DNA of 64,000 nucleotides from Isoetes taiwanensis. Its lineage: Eukaryota > Streptophyta > Lycopodiopsida > Isoetales > Isoetaceae. The number at the start of each line of letters is the position of its first letter. Position 1 is the first letter of the stretch. Location of the stretch: contig JAJEKV010000002.1 of assembly GCA_021234155.1 (NCBI GenBank), positions 7,459,046-7,523,045 of the forward strand. Direction: 5' to 3'. Positions 46,720-56,690 of this stretch are shown here, in pieces. Under the pieces are notes generated by a model. That model searched no databases and was not told where the DNA came from. It was given only the letters and a program-made list of their open reading frames with translations. The position numbers and the translations under genes are program-made.

Positions 46720-47650
46720 AAGAAAGAAAAGCTTCAGGAATTGGGTGATGCCTTCAAGACAAACAGTTTATGGAATATAAAATGCCACGCCCTCTAAGTA
46801 AAGTCTATTCCTGCATTGAATTTTCTGTGTACCCCTATGTTCTTCATTTTTAACTCAAGAAATATGCCCATGATAAATCTCTGACAAAAGTTGCTCATAA
46901 AAACTTAACTGCATTATCTTTCTCAGCATGCATAACTCCATTTAGCAAAGTCCATCCCAGAAATGTCTAGTAAATAGTGTATACAGGACAATGAGCATAA
47001 TCATTAATATTACTGCAATAATAGCCTTGGAGTATTGGAACGGGCTCCTGGCAAGGGCCAAATGAGCCCACCCCTTTTTTCTATACATTAGCCCCTTTCA
47101 GCAAACTTATATAGGTATCAAGTGCAGAAGGTGCAATGCTGTCGTGTAGGCATAATGATCGACAGAGAAAGGACCTTTGATATCAACCTTTGTAGGCATA
47201 ATGACCGGGGTTCATCCACGACACCTTGATATCAAACAACAAGCATCTGCATAACCAGACTGCATAAAGGAAAATAACCAAACAACTGCAAATTTTTACT
47301 TTGAGGATGCAATATGCCATCTCCTCTATATCAGGGACTCGTGGAGAATGACCATACATGCCAGGGCCAATAACAGCACTATAGTGTACTCTCTCCCAGC
47401 ATCCTAATTTACCTTAACCGTAAAATCTTAGCAACTTAAAGCAGCAGAGCTCCTGCTCACCTGAGTTGTGTCCTTAACACTAGAGTTGGTTATATGGAAT
47501 CCATGCAGCCTGCTCTATTGTTAGCAGGCACAAATTCATTGCCTCCTTGAAATCCATGCACATCCTATTCTAGCTTCTGAGATATTGGCATCTACCTATG
47601 TAATCCTACAACCAACCATTATGTATAAGGGAAAATGCCTCACTCGGATT
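46720..47650. other. No recognisable gene
   Basis: AT-rich sequence between the Copia fragment and the GC-rich hairpin. No motif or repeat could be assigned. Confidence 0.45.
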
Positions 47651-47655
47651 TTCAG

Positions 47656-47726
47656 GGGATAATCCATTTCGGCGCCCGCCGCCGTGGCGGCGGCGCCGCC
47701 GGCGGGCCGCCGAAGCGGATTATCCC
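47656..47726. repeat. GC-rich 71-bp hairpin
   Basis: GGGATAATCC (47656-47665) pairs exactly with GGATTATCCC (47717-47726). Inside them, TTTCGGCGCCCGCCG pairs imperfectly with CGGCGGGCCGCCGAA. The central 47 bases are over 80 percent G+C in an otherwise AT-rich region. It lies 25 bp outside the left inverted repeat of the next element and could be a foldback element or an element terminus. Confidence 0.75.
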
Positions 47727-47750
47727 GAAAAAAAGTGACGATTTTCCGTC

Positions 47751-47778
47751 ATGCGTAATACACGCCACCTGGGATTAC
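47751..47778 (+). repeat. Left terminal inverted repeat
   Basis: 28 bp, ATGCGTAATACACGCCACCT then GGGATTAC. It pairs with 50843-50871. Confidence 0.8.
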
Positions 47779-48087
47779 GTTCATGACGTGTCCTCCACGT
47801 CGGTGCCACATCAGCAAGGTTTATAAAGTTTTTTTTTTCATTTTCGATGGCGGAGCTCCTGGCTATGGCGCATGCAGAGATGTTGCCGGAGCTCCCGTGA
47901 TGGCGCTTGCTCTCCTAATGCTGGCGCTTCATCTGAAATGGATTCTAGAGGTCTGTGTGCATGTTTTTAGTTAATATTTCCATGGCGCTGGCGATTATCT
48001 CAGTGTTTTCTGCACAGGTTTGATGATTTGGGTATAGCGACTTGTGGTTGGGATCTTGGCGACTTGTAAAGCATTTTGGCGACTTCT

Positions 48088-48273
48088 AGTTGTGATCTTG
48101 GCGACTTCTAGTGCACGGATTTGTTGGCGCTGGCGATTATCTTGCTGCTTTCTGTAGATAAGTTGGCTGTGGCGACTCCTAGTTGTGATCTTGGCGACTT
48201 CTAGTGCACGGATTTGTTGGCGCTGGCGATTATCTTGCTGTTTTCTGTAGATAAGTTGGCTGTGGCGACTCCT
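48088..48273. repeat. 2 x 93-bp tandem repeat in the element leader
   Basis: AGTTGTGATCTTGGCGACTT begins at 48088 and at 48181, and the two units are almost identical. Downstream (about 48320-48440), CTTTAGCCGATCTTTAGTTT occurs twice about 60 bp apart, each followed by GATCTTTGCAGAGTTTGGGC. The repeats lie between the left TIR and the presumed start codon, so they may be leader or promoter repeats. Confidence 0.85.
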
Positions 48274-48524
48274 AAAGCAACTTGCGACTTGTAAAGCGAG
48301 TATTTGCTGGCCTTTAGCTGATCTTTAGCCGATCTTTAGTTTCTGTGACCTTTAGCCGATCTTTGCAGAGTTTGGGCCTATCTTTAGCCGATCTTTAGTT
48401 TCTGGGTCACTTTAGGCGATCTTTGCAGAGTTTGGGCTATAATCAGAGTATGTGTGAGATTTTGATAAGCATTCTTGAAGTGAAGATGAATGTTTCTTTG
48501 ATAGTCTTTCTGTTGTTGAGTAGA

Positions 48525-50586
48525 ATGTCAGAAATTCCAGGCCCTTCACAGCCATCATTTACACTCTCTTCCCTAGATTTTACGAGTAATGATCCTGTTT
48601 CTGTTGAAGAAACTGAGGAAATATTAGCGCAGTTATCTGATGACAACAGTAGTGATTGTGAAGAATATGACACCAAGGATGATTGGCTGCCTCTCGATGA
48701 AGATGTTCTTTCTGAGGCATTAAATGGTGGAATAGATCGATCTAAGTCAGTTAATGCATGGGCTAGGTATGATTTGATCGAGTGGAGAAAGGATTTCAAA
48801 CAACAGGTTAATATTCCTATTGAGAAACTGCCTTTGAAGACTCTGAACGAGATGCTTACAAAGTTCTTGATTCAGGTAATTTTATCCTTTTAATTTTTTT
48901 TGTAATTTTTTTTTCTGTTTCTGGAATTTTACTGATTTCTTGCTTTTCATTTTATAGGCAAAGAAGAAAAATGGAAGGCTTTATCCACCTGGCACGTAAG
49001 TTTAATCTTTTTCTGAAGTTTTCATTAACTGTAATCCAGTATTTATTATGTTTTCTGGTTTTGTATTGTAGGCTTAGCTCTTTGTTGAGCTATTAAGGGA
49101 TTGTTAGGCGAGGCGAGAGAAGAGAATTGGAGAGGCGGCATTAGTGAGCATCCTTTTAATATCGGGACGGATGCAATGTTTACTCGAGTCGTGAGGCTTT
49201 TGTTGGTATGGTGAAGAAGTCAAGGAAGGAGGGTAATTACGATAAAAAAGGCGAAAAAAGGCTCTGTAATAACATTCAAGCTTGAGAAGGAAATTGCATT
49301 GTGATATCGATCATCAAATAACACATCCTTCAGGTTGTATCAAACGCCTTGTTTATTACATGTTAACTAGATTTGGTATCAGGGCATCGAAGGAGCTATA
49401 TCAGGTAAAAGATTGTGACATGTGCTTGGATAAGGATGAGCTTGGGGAGTTAGTAAGATATGGGGAAAGGATTAGCAAGAATTATAGTCCTACGATCACC
49501 AAGTATGATGATGAGCACTTTAGAAAACCAGTTTGGACACATGAAAAAGATTTTGTGCTTACATTTAAGCAATATATCCGTCATTTGCCTGCGAAAGAGA
49601 AGGATAATGAGACGCGTCACTTCTTTCTTCAGCCGATCCATAATTACAGAACTATGGTAAGATCATATTTCTTCAATTAATTTTGTAGTTAATTTACTTA
49701 TGCTTTCTGGATTGCAGGTATGGTAACTTGATTACTCTGTTGGTATTAATTTGCTTGGGAAGTGGCTTCGATCACGATGGCTTACGTTGTCGATCCAAAG
49801 CGTAGATCTGTAATAAGTCTGGTAGGGTGTCATTGGTCACACACGTCTTGCTTCATCGGATGTTCCTGCTGTTGCTGGGATGCGAATTACGGGACATAAG
49901 AGCGTAAAGGCGGGTCCCCACAAGTAAGTTATTTTTATTTTTATTTTGCTGTTCTTTTGCAATTGATCACTGTTTTTTTGTTTAAGATATGACAGAACAG
50001 CGATTCGAAAATCAATGCGTGTATGGAAATAATTGGACAGCCATGTAATCCAGATGGCTCACCTCGATCGTATAAAGATGTCCTTGCAGGTAACTAGTTA
50101 TAATTGTTTATTTATTTGTTTATTTCTTTTGTTTATTTATTTGTTTTGTTTTGCAGCTGAAGTGCGTAAACAAGCTTACGCTATAATGATTCGGATCTTT
50201 GTTCTTGCGGGGTTGATTGCAAATCTTTTTTCGGTCGAAGTTCTTTGTTGATTCGGTTTGTTGTAGATGCAAAAGATTCGGGAAGGAGAATAAGGATTCG
50301 ATATTTCAGTATTGGAATCGAAAAAGCGTGCAATGATGCGGTTGCATTAGGCGATCATATGGTGAACGCGAACCGTATTGAAATTGATGATGATCCATTT
50401 GATGAGGATTTCTATGCTACTCTAAGCAAGGAACACCAGAGAGTGCAAAGGCAATTGGCAAGTTTATTGGTCCCTGTCATCAACAATCGAGGAACGTTTT
50501 CTAATTGCACTTTCAACTTTGGTGGCGTTGATCTCAAGGCTTTTAGGGGACTGATCGGTAATGCTTTGGATAAGAATCGATCTTGA
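48525..50586 (+). pseudogene. DUF3504/Crypton-like tyrosine recombinase gene, spliced, frameshifted
   Basis: Exon 1 (48525-48875; MSEIPGPSQPSFTLSSLDFT) ends NEMLTKFLIQ at CAG/GTAATT. Exon 2 (48958-48995) adds AKKKNGRLYPPGT, and exon 3 starts at 49072 with LSSLLSY; phases agree, and the combined text is the conserved start of DUF3504 proteins. Then come PFNIGTDAMFTRVVRLL in another frame, frame 49282-49680 (YYMLTRFGIRASKELYQVKD, with the box-I Arg equivalent; later FFLQPIHNYRT), DYSVGINLLGKWLRS near 49735, SGRVSLVTHVL, GMRITGHKSVKAG near 49880-49910 (G-H-K-S box) and KYDRT. Frame 50245-50586 ends with NRGTFSNCTFNF, the typical C-terminal N-C-T-x-N-F motif. Cryptons move by tyrosine recombinases. 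Several shifts make this copy non-functional. Confidence 0.7.
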
Positions 50587-50842
50587 ATAAACTCTTTGTA
50601 ATGTTTTGGATAAACCTTCAAATTTTGGAGTTAACCTTGCAGTTAACTTTGTTTTTGTAATCTTGGAATGTTTGTGTAATCTTGTAATCTTGGAATGTTT
50701 CAGTGTAATGTTGAAAAGCTTCAGTGTAATCCTGTAATATGTAATCTTTCAGTGTTTATAATCTGCCTGTAAATTATATTATGCAAAATTCAGATGCTGG
50801 TTGACATGAAATTATCAGAAAGAATTTGAGAGCAAAATAACA

Positions 50843-50871
50843 GTAATCCCAAGGTGGCGTGTATTACGCAT
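50843..50871 (-). repeat. Right terminal inverted repeat
   Basis: On the plus strand GTAATCCCAAGGTGGCGTGT then ATTACGCAT, the inverse of 47751-47778 with one extra base. An A-rich run follows. Confidence 0.8.
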
Positions 50872-50879
50872 TTAAAAAA

Positions 50880-51880
50880 AAAAACATTTCAAAGAATTGT
50901 CTACTATGCAAGGCATTCCTTGAACTTAAACCTTATAAAGAAATTTACATTGATCTATTGTTGTACCAATAAAACTACTGATATCAACTTAAATTTGAAT
51001 AGAAGGTAATATGTTGATCCATGAGGGACTTCATCAATAGTAGGGATTATCACTTATAAGGTGACTATAATGAAGAGAGGTCCATTTGTGTTGCCTTCTG
51101 TGGTTGAATTGACATTCTAAAGGTTCCTCATGTATATCAGTTGAGAGAACCATGAGATAGCCAATTCCGCTCCCACTACCGAGTTGTCTTTAACAGGTCC
51201 TCAACCTTTATCATTAGGGTGTGTAGCACAGGCAACATCACCATTCACCTCCATGTTCCTCTTGTAACCAATTGATATCTAGCTAGCACACCAAATAGAA
51301 AAACCATAAAGCTAAACCAACATCTTTAGTTGGGGGCGGAACATGAGGGCTACAGATAATGAAATGCAGAATGCAAAAACGAAGTTCAGATTATTGGACA
51401 ACAGTATAAAGTGCGTGGAATGAAGCTAAGCAAATGGAATTAAAAAATTGAGCCTTAAACAGAAAACGAACCTTGCAACTCGTACATATGGACCCAAAGT
51501 TCAACTACGGAGGCAACCCGAGACATGGCGAGCAATTTGTCATCTTCAGATGAATGCCAAAGCAAGGATCTCAGCAAAGCACATCTGTTGTTTGAAGGAT
51601 AGGAGATGGTCTTCTACGAATGCAGCTAAGCAACATTTAAGAGATGCCTTATGGATAATAATCAGAAAGGCAAAATAGCCAGAGCCTATGATAATCCACA
51701 TCATACTGTAACATTGTATTTTCTTCTCTGCTCATCTAATGGCCTTCAAAGAGGCACACCCTCCATTGAAAAGCAAAATGAAGACTTTAATATTGAGACA
51801 GAGAAGTTGCAAAAATACAACCAGATCAAATTCACCTGTAACCTCAGACCGTCAATGGTGACTGCAAACAGTCCTTGATT
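50880..51880. other. No recognisable gene
   Basis: Short frames at 51448-51678 and 51651-51878 contain nothing I can assign. An A-run follows the right TIR at 50874-50884. Confidence 0.45.
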
Positions 51881-51886
51881 TGCAGC

Positions 51887-53205
51887 TGTTGAAAATATAG
51901 TGGTCATATTCATGGTTGGGAATTTTGATCTTTAATTTAATGATTAAGAATGGCGTCATGTTAAATATTATGACCTATATTCTTATGATACAAATTTGAA
52001 TGACTGGACAAACAGTTGAACGATAGGCTATGATATGTATTTGGAATTATGCATTTACTTTCTAATCCGATAGCCAACGCCGCCGGATGGGTCTGTATAA
52101 AAAGGCATCAATGAGATCGAATCGGTCCCTGTGTGCCCAATCAGATCGGTGATGAGGGATTCTGGGATAAAAATGCTAAGTTATTTGCTTTAATAAAAAA
52201 TGTGTTATCGACAGCTCAAGTTGTATTTGATAATCCTTGAAATTGATTGAGTAGTTGAAATAATAGTCTTGACCATTAAACTCAAAGGTTATCATTGGTA
52301 TCAGAGATGGCATCTAGATTGGGTGCATCATTGTTGAGTGGTATTGAAGTGTTTCAGGGAGAAGCTGGATTCCAAGCATGGAAAGGAAGAATGAGAGATG
52401 TTCTTGTGGGAATGTGTTGCTGAAAACAACCAATAGTGAAGGAGAGAGTAGTATGTATTCTACTCAAGGCATTGGAAGCACTGCAGAAGGTTCTGCTACA
52501 GGGGGGAATTCTGGAAGTAGTTCAAGAAGTAAACTGCATGAAGCTATGGTAATTCTTGTTAGAAGTTGAGTTCGAGCATTATGCTAAAAGTAAGAAATAA
52601 ATCTGCACGAGAGATATGGAAGTATCTCATTAAGAATTATGAGGTTAAAAATACCTCTCAGTTGGATTTGTTGGATAGAGAACTGAGGAAGCTGAGATAT
52701 CATGAAAAGGATAGTCTTACACAATTTTTCCAGAAATTTGACAATATAATTACAGATATAGAGACTGGAGGCATGCCAATCACCAAGGAATATCAGGTTT
52801 TGTCTCTTGCTAGAGCTTTTAACAAGTATGGTCAACTTGGGAGCCTGATAAGGACTGTAGGAAGAAACAGGGAAAGAGCTGAAACATTGATACAAACTGA
52901 AATGGAGCCGATGAAGGTAACTCAGGAAGATGATGAAGAGCAAATTGAATTACTGTTTGCGGTAAAGGAAATCAACGGATCTTCAAAGCTGGTAAAGTAG
53001 GTCTTTGTTTTGTATGTAATACATACGGCCATTTGAAAACAAATTGTTCAAAAATTAAAGAAACTAGATGCTATAATTGTAATGATTTTGGGCACTTAGT
53101 TGCTAAATGTTCGAGTCCAAAAGATCTGAGACGTGGCAAAGGTAAAGGTAATGCTGGAAATAACGAGGCTGAGTATGGTAATAGAGAAAACGCAAATTCC
53201 TTTAG
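51887..53205 (+). mobile_element. Copia retrotransposon, 5' part only (LTR, PBS, gag)
   Basis: The priming site TGGTATCAGAG (52296-52306) follows an LTR ending in ATCA at 52294; the LTR probably starts at TGTTGAAAAT (51887), giving about 408 bp. Gag starts at 52307 (MASRLGASLLSGIEVFQGEA). The element stops inside gag after two zinc knuckles, exactly where the palindromic TTCTCGCGCTAAGCGTGAGA begins. Protease, integrase, RT and the 3' LTR are absent. Confidence 0.75.
52307..53205 (+). pseudogene. Copia gag (UBN2-type) with two zinc knuckles, frameshifted
   Basis: The first 40 codons (52307 on) are interrupted by a stop after GFQAWKGRMRDVLVGMCC. The main frame 52566-53000 gives REIWKYLIKNYEVKNTSQLD, RELRKLRYHEKDSLTQFFQK and QVLSLARAFNKYGQLGSLIR, the gag-polypeptide (UBN2) core. 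A one-base shift later, two knuckles CFVCNTYGHLKTNC and CYNCNDFGHLVAKC are encoded. Gag packages the element RNA. It is a close relative of the gag at 57291-58250, sharing the opening GxxLLxxIEVFxGxxGFQxW. Confidence 0.85.
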
Positions 53206-54250
53206 AACTTCTCGCGCTAAGCGTGAGAAATCCATAGACCGACGGCACTCTATAGAAGGCTTCATCATAGGAACACATCGAAGAGAGTAAGCTTCATAAA
53301 CAAAGAAAATCATAGCGCAAGGAAGCGTAACCCGCTTCCCTGTCTTTGATTACAATTGAAGATTAAGATACTAGAAATTATAATCACAGAGCATTGCAGA
53401 TTCACTTAAACTAAGCAGAAAACCCTGAACACATAATCAAACAAAGACTAAGCTGCAAATAAATACAAGCCAAGTAGCAGAGATGCAGGTAATAGTAATC
53501 TAATCAAATCTAGGTTGCAGAGTGACAGAGTTAATCAAAGAGTCTCAGAGTTTCTAAATCTATTAATAAAGTTAAGAGTTAATCAAAGAGTCTCAGAGTT
53601 TCTAAATCTATTAATAAAGTTAAGCACACAAGTAGAAGGTTTCTAAAACCTAATAAAAATAGAGTCACAGAGTTCCTCGTCCATTAAGAACTCGAACATA
53701 CTAACCTTTAGTTGCCATATCGAAGTGCTTGAAGCTCTAGAAACTGGAATTGAACTCTGTTGTAGCTCGAGAAGGTCGGGTGAATCTTGATAAGCTCGAG
53801 AAGCTCAAATCGAGTCGGAATTGTTGTAAACAGGCCGGAAATGAAGTAGGATAGTTTCGAATGCAGGTAGCATTCGAAAAGTTTGGATCGCTTGAGAGAT
53901 TGCTTAAGAAGATTGCGTCGGTTTCGGAAGGCGGTCGAAGCAAAACTTCTAGAAGAAATTAGGAATGAAAAAATGAGATTCAAATTACATTGAAATTAGA
54001 AAATGTGATTATTATATGGGTCGTACAAACAATTAATGAATAGACGCCCGCCATTGAAAGCGTGTACTACTCTTATCATTGTTTAGGAAAACAAGAAAAT
54101 TAATCCCGCCCGTAATTTAAAATATAAAATCTTTTAGCCCGCCGCCCGTGAATATCTCTTTCCCATCTATTTTTCAATCATTGGCCTGTACTAACCGTCT
54201 ATTTTAAAAATGCCCGCCATTTAATTTGTGTTCTTGGTCGCATTGGATCA
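53206..54250. other. Insertion of unknown type; 48-bp duplication
   Basis: This starts with an 18-21-bp imperfect hairpin (53209-53229). GTTAATCAAAGAGTCTCAGA occurs at 53530 and 53578, a 2 x 48-bp repeat. Minus-strand frames 53708-53983 and 53737-53943 overlap each other and look non-coding (GAAGCTCTAG/TTCGAAT-type local repeats). Around 54050-54220 the motif CCCGCC recurs at least five times, which may be a promoter-proximal feature of the gene that follows. Confidence 0.45.
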
Positions 54251-54256
54251 TAGAAT

Positions 54257-54289
54257 TTGTGTTTCTCTAATGCGCCTAGAGAAACACAA
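54257..54289. repeat. Perfect 13-bp stem hairpin upstream of a start codon
   Basis: TTGTGTTTCTCTA, a 7-base loop ATGCGCC, then TAGAGAAACACAA. It lies 41 bp upstream of the ATG at 54330. Confidence 0.8.
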
Positions 54290-54329
54290 GAACTGTGTTT
54301 TCATGACAGTGTTTTAATTCGAATTTGGG

Positions 54330-54738
54330 ATGTCGCCAAGAAGGAAGCTTGCTGAAGCGCTGGATCAGGCTGCCGAATCTCAGGTAGTTCTTCTATCAAG
54401 TGAGTGAATTGAGGCGCCATGACTTGTGCAACTTAATTAACAAAGCTTTGCAGGTCGAGGAAATGAGCAATCAAGCAGGAGAAATGAAATTTTCCATTAG
54501 AGAAGCATGCTTCCTGTTAGCAGAAAACATGAAAGATGTCATTGGCAAGGGCATTGTTGATAACATGGCACCAACTACAGCATGCCATGGAGTGCCCTTG
54601 AGACTTGATTATATTAGAATTAGATTGACAGACTGCTTTGCTGCCACTCATCCATTACAAAGACCACATGCAGGAGCAGAAACACTTGGAGAATCAGTAG
54701 GGAGTTTCTTGGCTTGGCCAACAACACTACTAAGAGAG
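54330..54738 (+). CDS. DUF8039-like domain protein, N-terminal exons
   Basis: Exon 1 (54330-54383) encodes MSPRRKLAEALDQAAESQ and ends CAG/GTAGTT. Exon 2 (54454-54738) follows an acceptor TTTGCAG and stays in phase: VEEMSNQAGEMKFSIREACF ... GVPLRLDYIRIRLTDCFAAT ... GAETLGESVGSFLAWPTTLL, ending at a GAG/GTATGT donor. The V-x-x-x-R-V/I-x-V-x-x ... T-L-G-x-x-V-G-x-x-x-x-W-P pattern is the one found in the DUF8039 domain of plant proteins associated with CACTA/En-Spm transposons. Function is unknown. The next exon could be part of 54969-55211, but the phases do not fit simply. Confidence 0.5.
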
Positions 54739-54968
54739 GTATGTACTGAAAAATTTACTGAAGCATTGTTGCTTTTTACTGTAGCTACTATAACATATTT
54801 CATGTGTCACCTATTCATGTGCTACTCACATGCATACTCGTATGTCTACACAATAATGCTGCTATTGTATTGCTCGTGCTATAAATATGAGTACCTCTCA
54901 GTGGCAGCACATTAGTCATGTCCCGCAATCTGATCACATCCTGTTTTAATTGCAATTGTTGATCTGCC

Positions 54969-55211
54969 TTGCCACCGGCTCCAGAATATGTGGATTCCAT
55001 CATTCGCTCCATGAACTATTCTGAAATTTATAGATGCCAGCAGAGGGGCATGGAACTCGATCCTTGGTTGCAGAGAGTTGCAATGGCCTCTGCTAGAAGT
55101 TATCCTGATACATATAAGGTTGTCATCCACCTTGTATGGGTTCCAGAGCATGGTGTTTACGAAGTTAAGAGAGTGACCGTGCCACCTGCTCATGATGAGC
55201 CTGGTTGGTGA
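54969..55211 (+). CDS. Unrecognised coding segment, possible last exon
   Basis: An open frame of 80 codons reads PPAPEYVDSIIRSMNYSEIY, PWLQRVAMASARSYPDTYKV and VIHLVWVPEHGVYEVKRVTV before a stop. Composition is protein-like and it begins soon after the upstream intron, so it is probably an exon of the preceding gene. I do not recognise the domain. There is a stop directly upstream in frame and no AG that joins it to exon 2 in phase, so the model is incomplete. Confidence 0.4.
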   Translation: MPPAPEYVDSIIRSMNYSEIYRCQQRGMELDPWLQRVAMASARSYPDTYKVVIHLVWVPEHGVYEVKRVTVPPAHDEPGW

Positions 55212-55446
55212 AAGAATTATCCTCTTCTTTTGTAACTGCCATGGTTTTTCCTTGTTGAATAAAAAGTCGCCTACATCCAGGCAAGAACTTGATTTGAAGT
55301 GACTCTGTAATGGTTTTTTGGGTTAATTCACTAAATGTAATATGTATAGTAAATCTAACTATGAAATGAATTTTATAGAACATATTAATCTCTCCCGCTC
55401 AGCGCGAGAAGAACAAACAATAGAAATATTCTAACCACAGCTGACA

Positions 55447-55880
55447 TTAGTCCTTAAAAAAAGGAATTGTGAAAGTAAAAATATTTTTCATTCCAGAATG
55501 GTGGGTCCTTAGACTCTCTAACAAGTCTTTCTGTCTAGCTTTGAGGATTAGGAAATGGCTCAAAACAAATTTTATGCCAATAGTTGCAGCTGCGTGGAGG
55601 ACTATATCTGCAATCTCTGCATTAAACTGGGCTTCTGTAATGCCTTCCACTTGCTGCACCATACTTCCACATTCATCTCTCTCCTCAGAGACAGGGAGGA
55701 GATGGTCGAACTTCCTCATCATGCTGTTGAAATCCTGGAACAGTGTTGCTTCCGGGATATCTCTCTGAAGTGCCCTGTCCCGGGCTTTGATGAGGCTCAA
55801 GGCCAAGCCTCGCTTGTGCACATGTCCACGGTTGGTAGCATCGACATGCACCAAACCGGTTTCATAACCCATTGAGAAAA
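55447..55880 (-). CDS. Unrecognised protein, terminal exon on the minus strand
   Basis: The minus-strand frame follows an acceptor CTCTGCAG at about 55887-55880 and reads FVFSMGYETGLVHVDATNRG, HVHKRGLALSLIKARDRALQ, LFQDFNSMMRKFDHLLPVSE, VEGITEAQFNAEIADIVLHA and FLILKARQKDLLESLRTHHS before the stop at 55447. About 144 residues, helix-rich, no frame breaks. I cannot name a family. It lies antisense and convergent to the DUF8039-like gene. Its open frame and good acceptor make a real exon likely, but the upstream exons on the minus strand were not found. Confidence 0.4.
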
Positions 55881-56186
55881 CAAACTGCAGAGATTGAAAT
55901 AGCAAAATGATATTTGTACTGATTCAGCAAATACGAAATTGGAAATGTGCTATAAATGGGATATCTGGTGACGTGTCAAAATGGGATACTTGTATGAGTC
56001 GCGCCCAGCGCGATATATCTGTATTTGGTAAATTAATATAACTTTCTTATGTATTTTACAAAATTATGGTCCATACGTGTCGCGTGCACTGTCGCGCGTA
56101 GCGTGGTATAGGCATTGTATAGATATTTCATTTATTGTTATTGCATACAATACTATGTTTTCTTCAACTTTTCTTCTAATTTTCAG

Positions 56187-56690
56187 ATTTCTCATGAAGC
56201 TACTGCTGGGGAACCCTATGACCAAGAACCTCGAGCAGAGAAGAATGATGCTGATTACATGGATGTGGAAGAGATTAATACAAATAAGAATGAACAGCCA
56301 CCTGAAGCAAATGCAGAAAATATTAAAAACCCAGCTGGAGCTAATGAGGAAAGAAGAATGGTAGTTTCCAGATTAACATGGAAGGATGAGAAAGTAATTT
56401 TGCATCATCAGTGTAATAGAGGAATTGTTGGTGAAGGTGTGCTTATACTATGAGATCCTATGCATTTCTATAATGGACAGGCTATTGGTGATGACTTTGT
56501 GGGGGTCTCCATTTCCTCAATACAGCTTCATAACTTCAGTGCCGAGCTAAAGGACAAACACTGCTATGCTTGCAATAATATCAACAGTGGTTTAGAGTTG
56601 CCAACCTTGTTGCTCTGGCCAGTGGACTCCATTGAGATAATAGAAAAAGGGATGCTTCAAAGAATTGAGCGTGTTGGAGAAACTAATTGA
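56187..56690 (+). pseudogene. Second DUF8039-like segment with one internal stop
   Basis: After an acceptor TAATTTTCAG the frame encodes ISHEATAGEPYDQEPRAEKN, an acidic linker, then VVSRLTWKDEKVILHHQCNR and GIVGEGVLIL. A TGA (probably an old CGA) interrupts, and the same frame continues DPMHFYNGQAIGDDFVGVSI, SSIQLHNFSAELKDKHCYAC and LPTLLLWPVDSIEIIEKGML. The G-x-x-V-I-L ... V-G-x-x-L/I ... V-x-V ... W-P layout parallels the domain at 54454-54738, suggesting a repeated or duplicated DUF8039-like gene. The gene may extend upstream across 55.2-56.2 kb. Confidence 0.45.

Larger units (their letters stand above)
47751..50871 (+). mobile_element. 3.1-kb unit with 28-bp TIRs carrying a Crypton-like gene
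   Basis: Left terminus 47751-47778 (ATGCGTAATACACGCCACCT followed by GGGATTAC) is the inverse complement of 50843-50871 except for a one-base gap. Between them lie tandem repeats (48088-48273 and about 48310-48440) and a spliced plus-strand gene (48525-50586) of the DUF3504 tyrosine-recombinase-like family. Classical Cryptons lack terminal inverted repeats, so either this is a distinct element type or the gene was picked up by a TIR transposon. No obvious target duplication flanks it. Confidence 0.6.

Noticed and set aside
46703-51884. 16-bp direct repeat CAGTCCTTGATTTGCA at 46703 and 51869 as a target duplication of a 5.2-kb insertion
   Set aside because: A 16-bp match is expected about once by chance in a window of this size and composition, and the interior has its own element borders.
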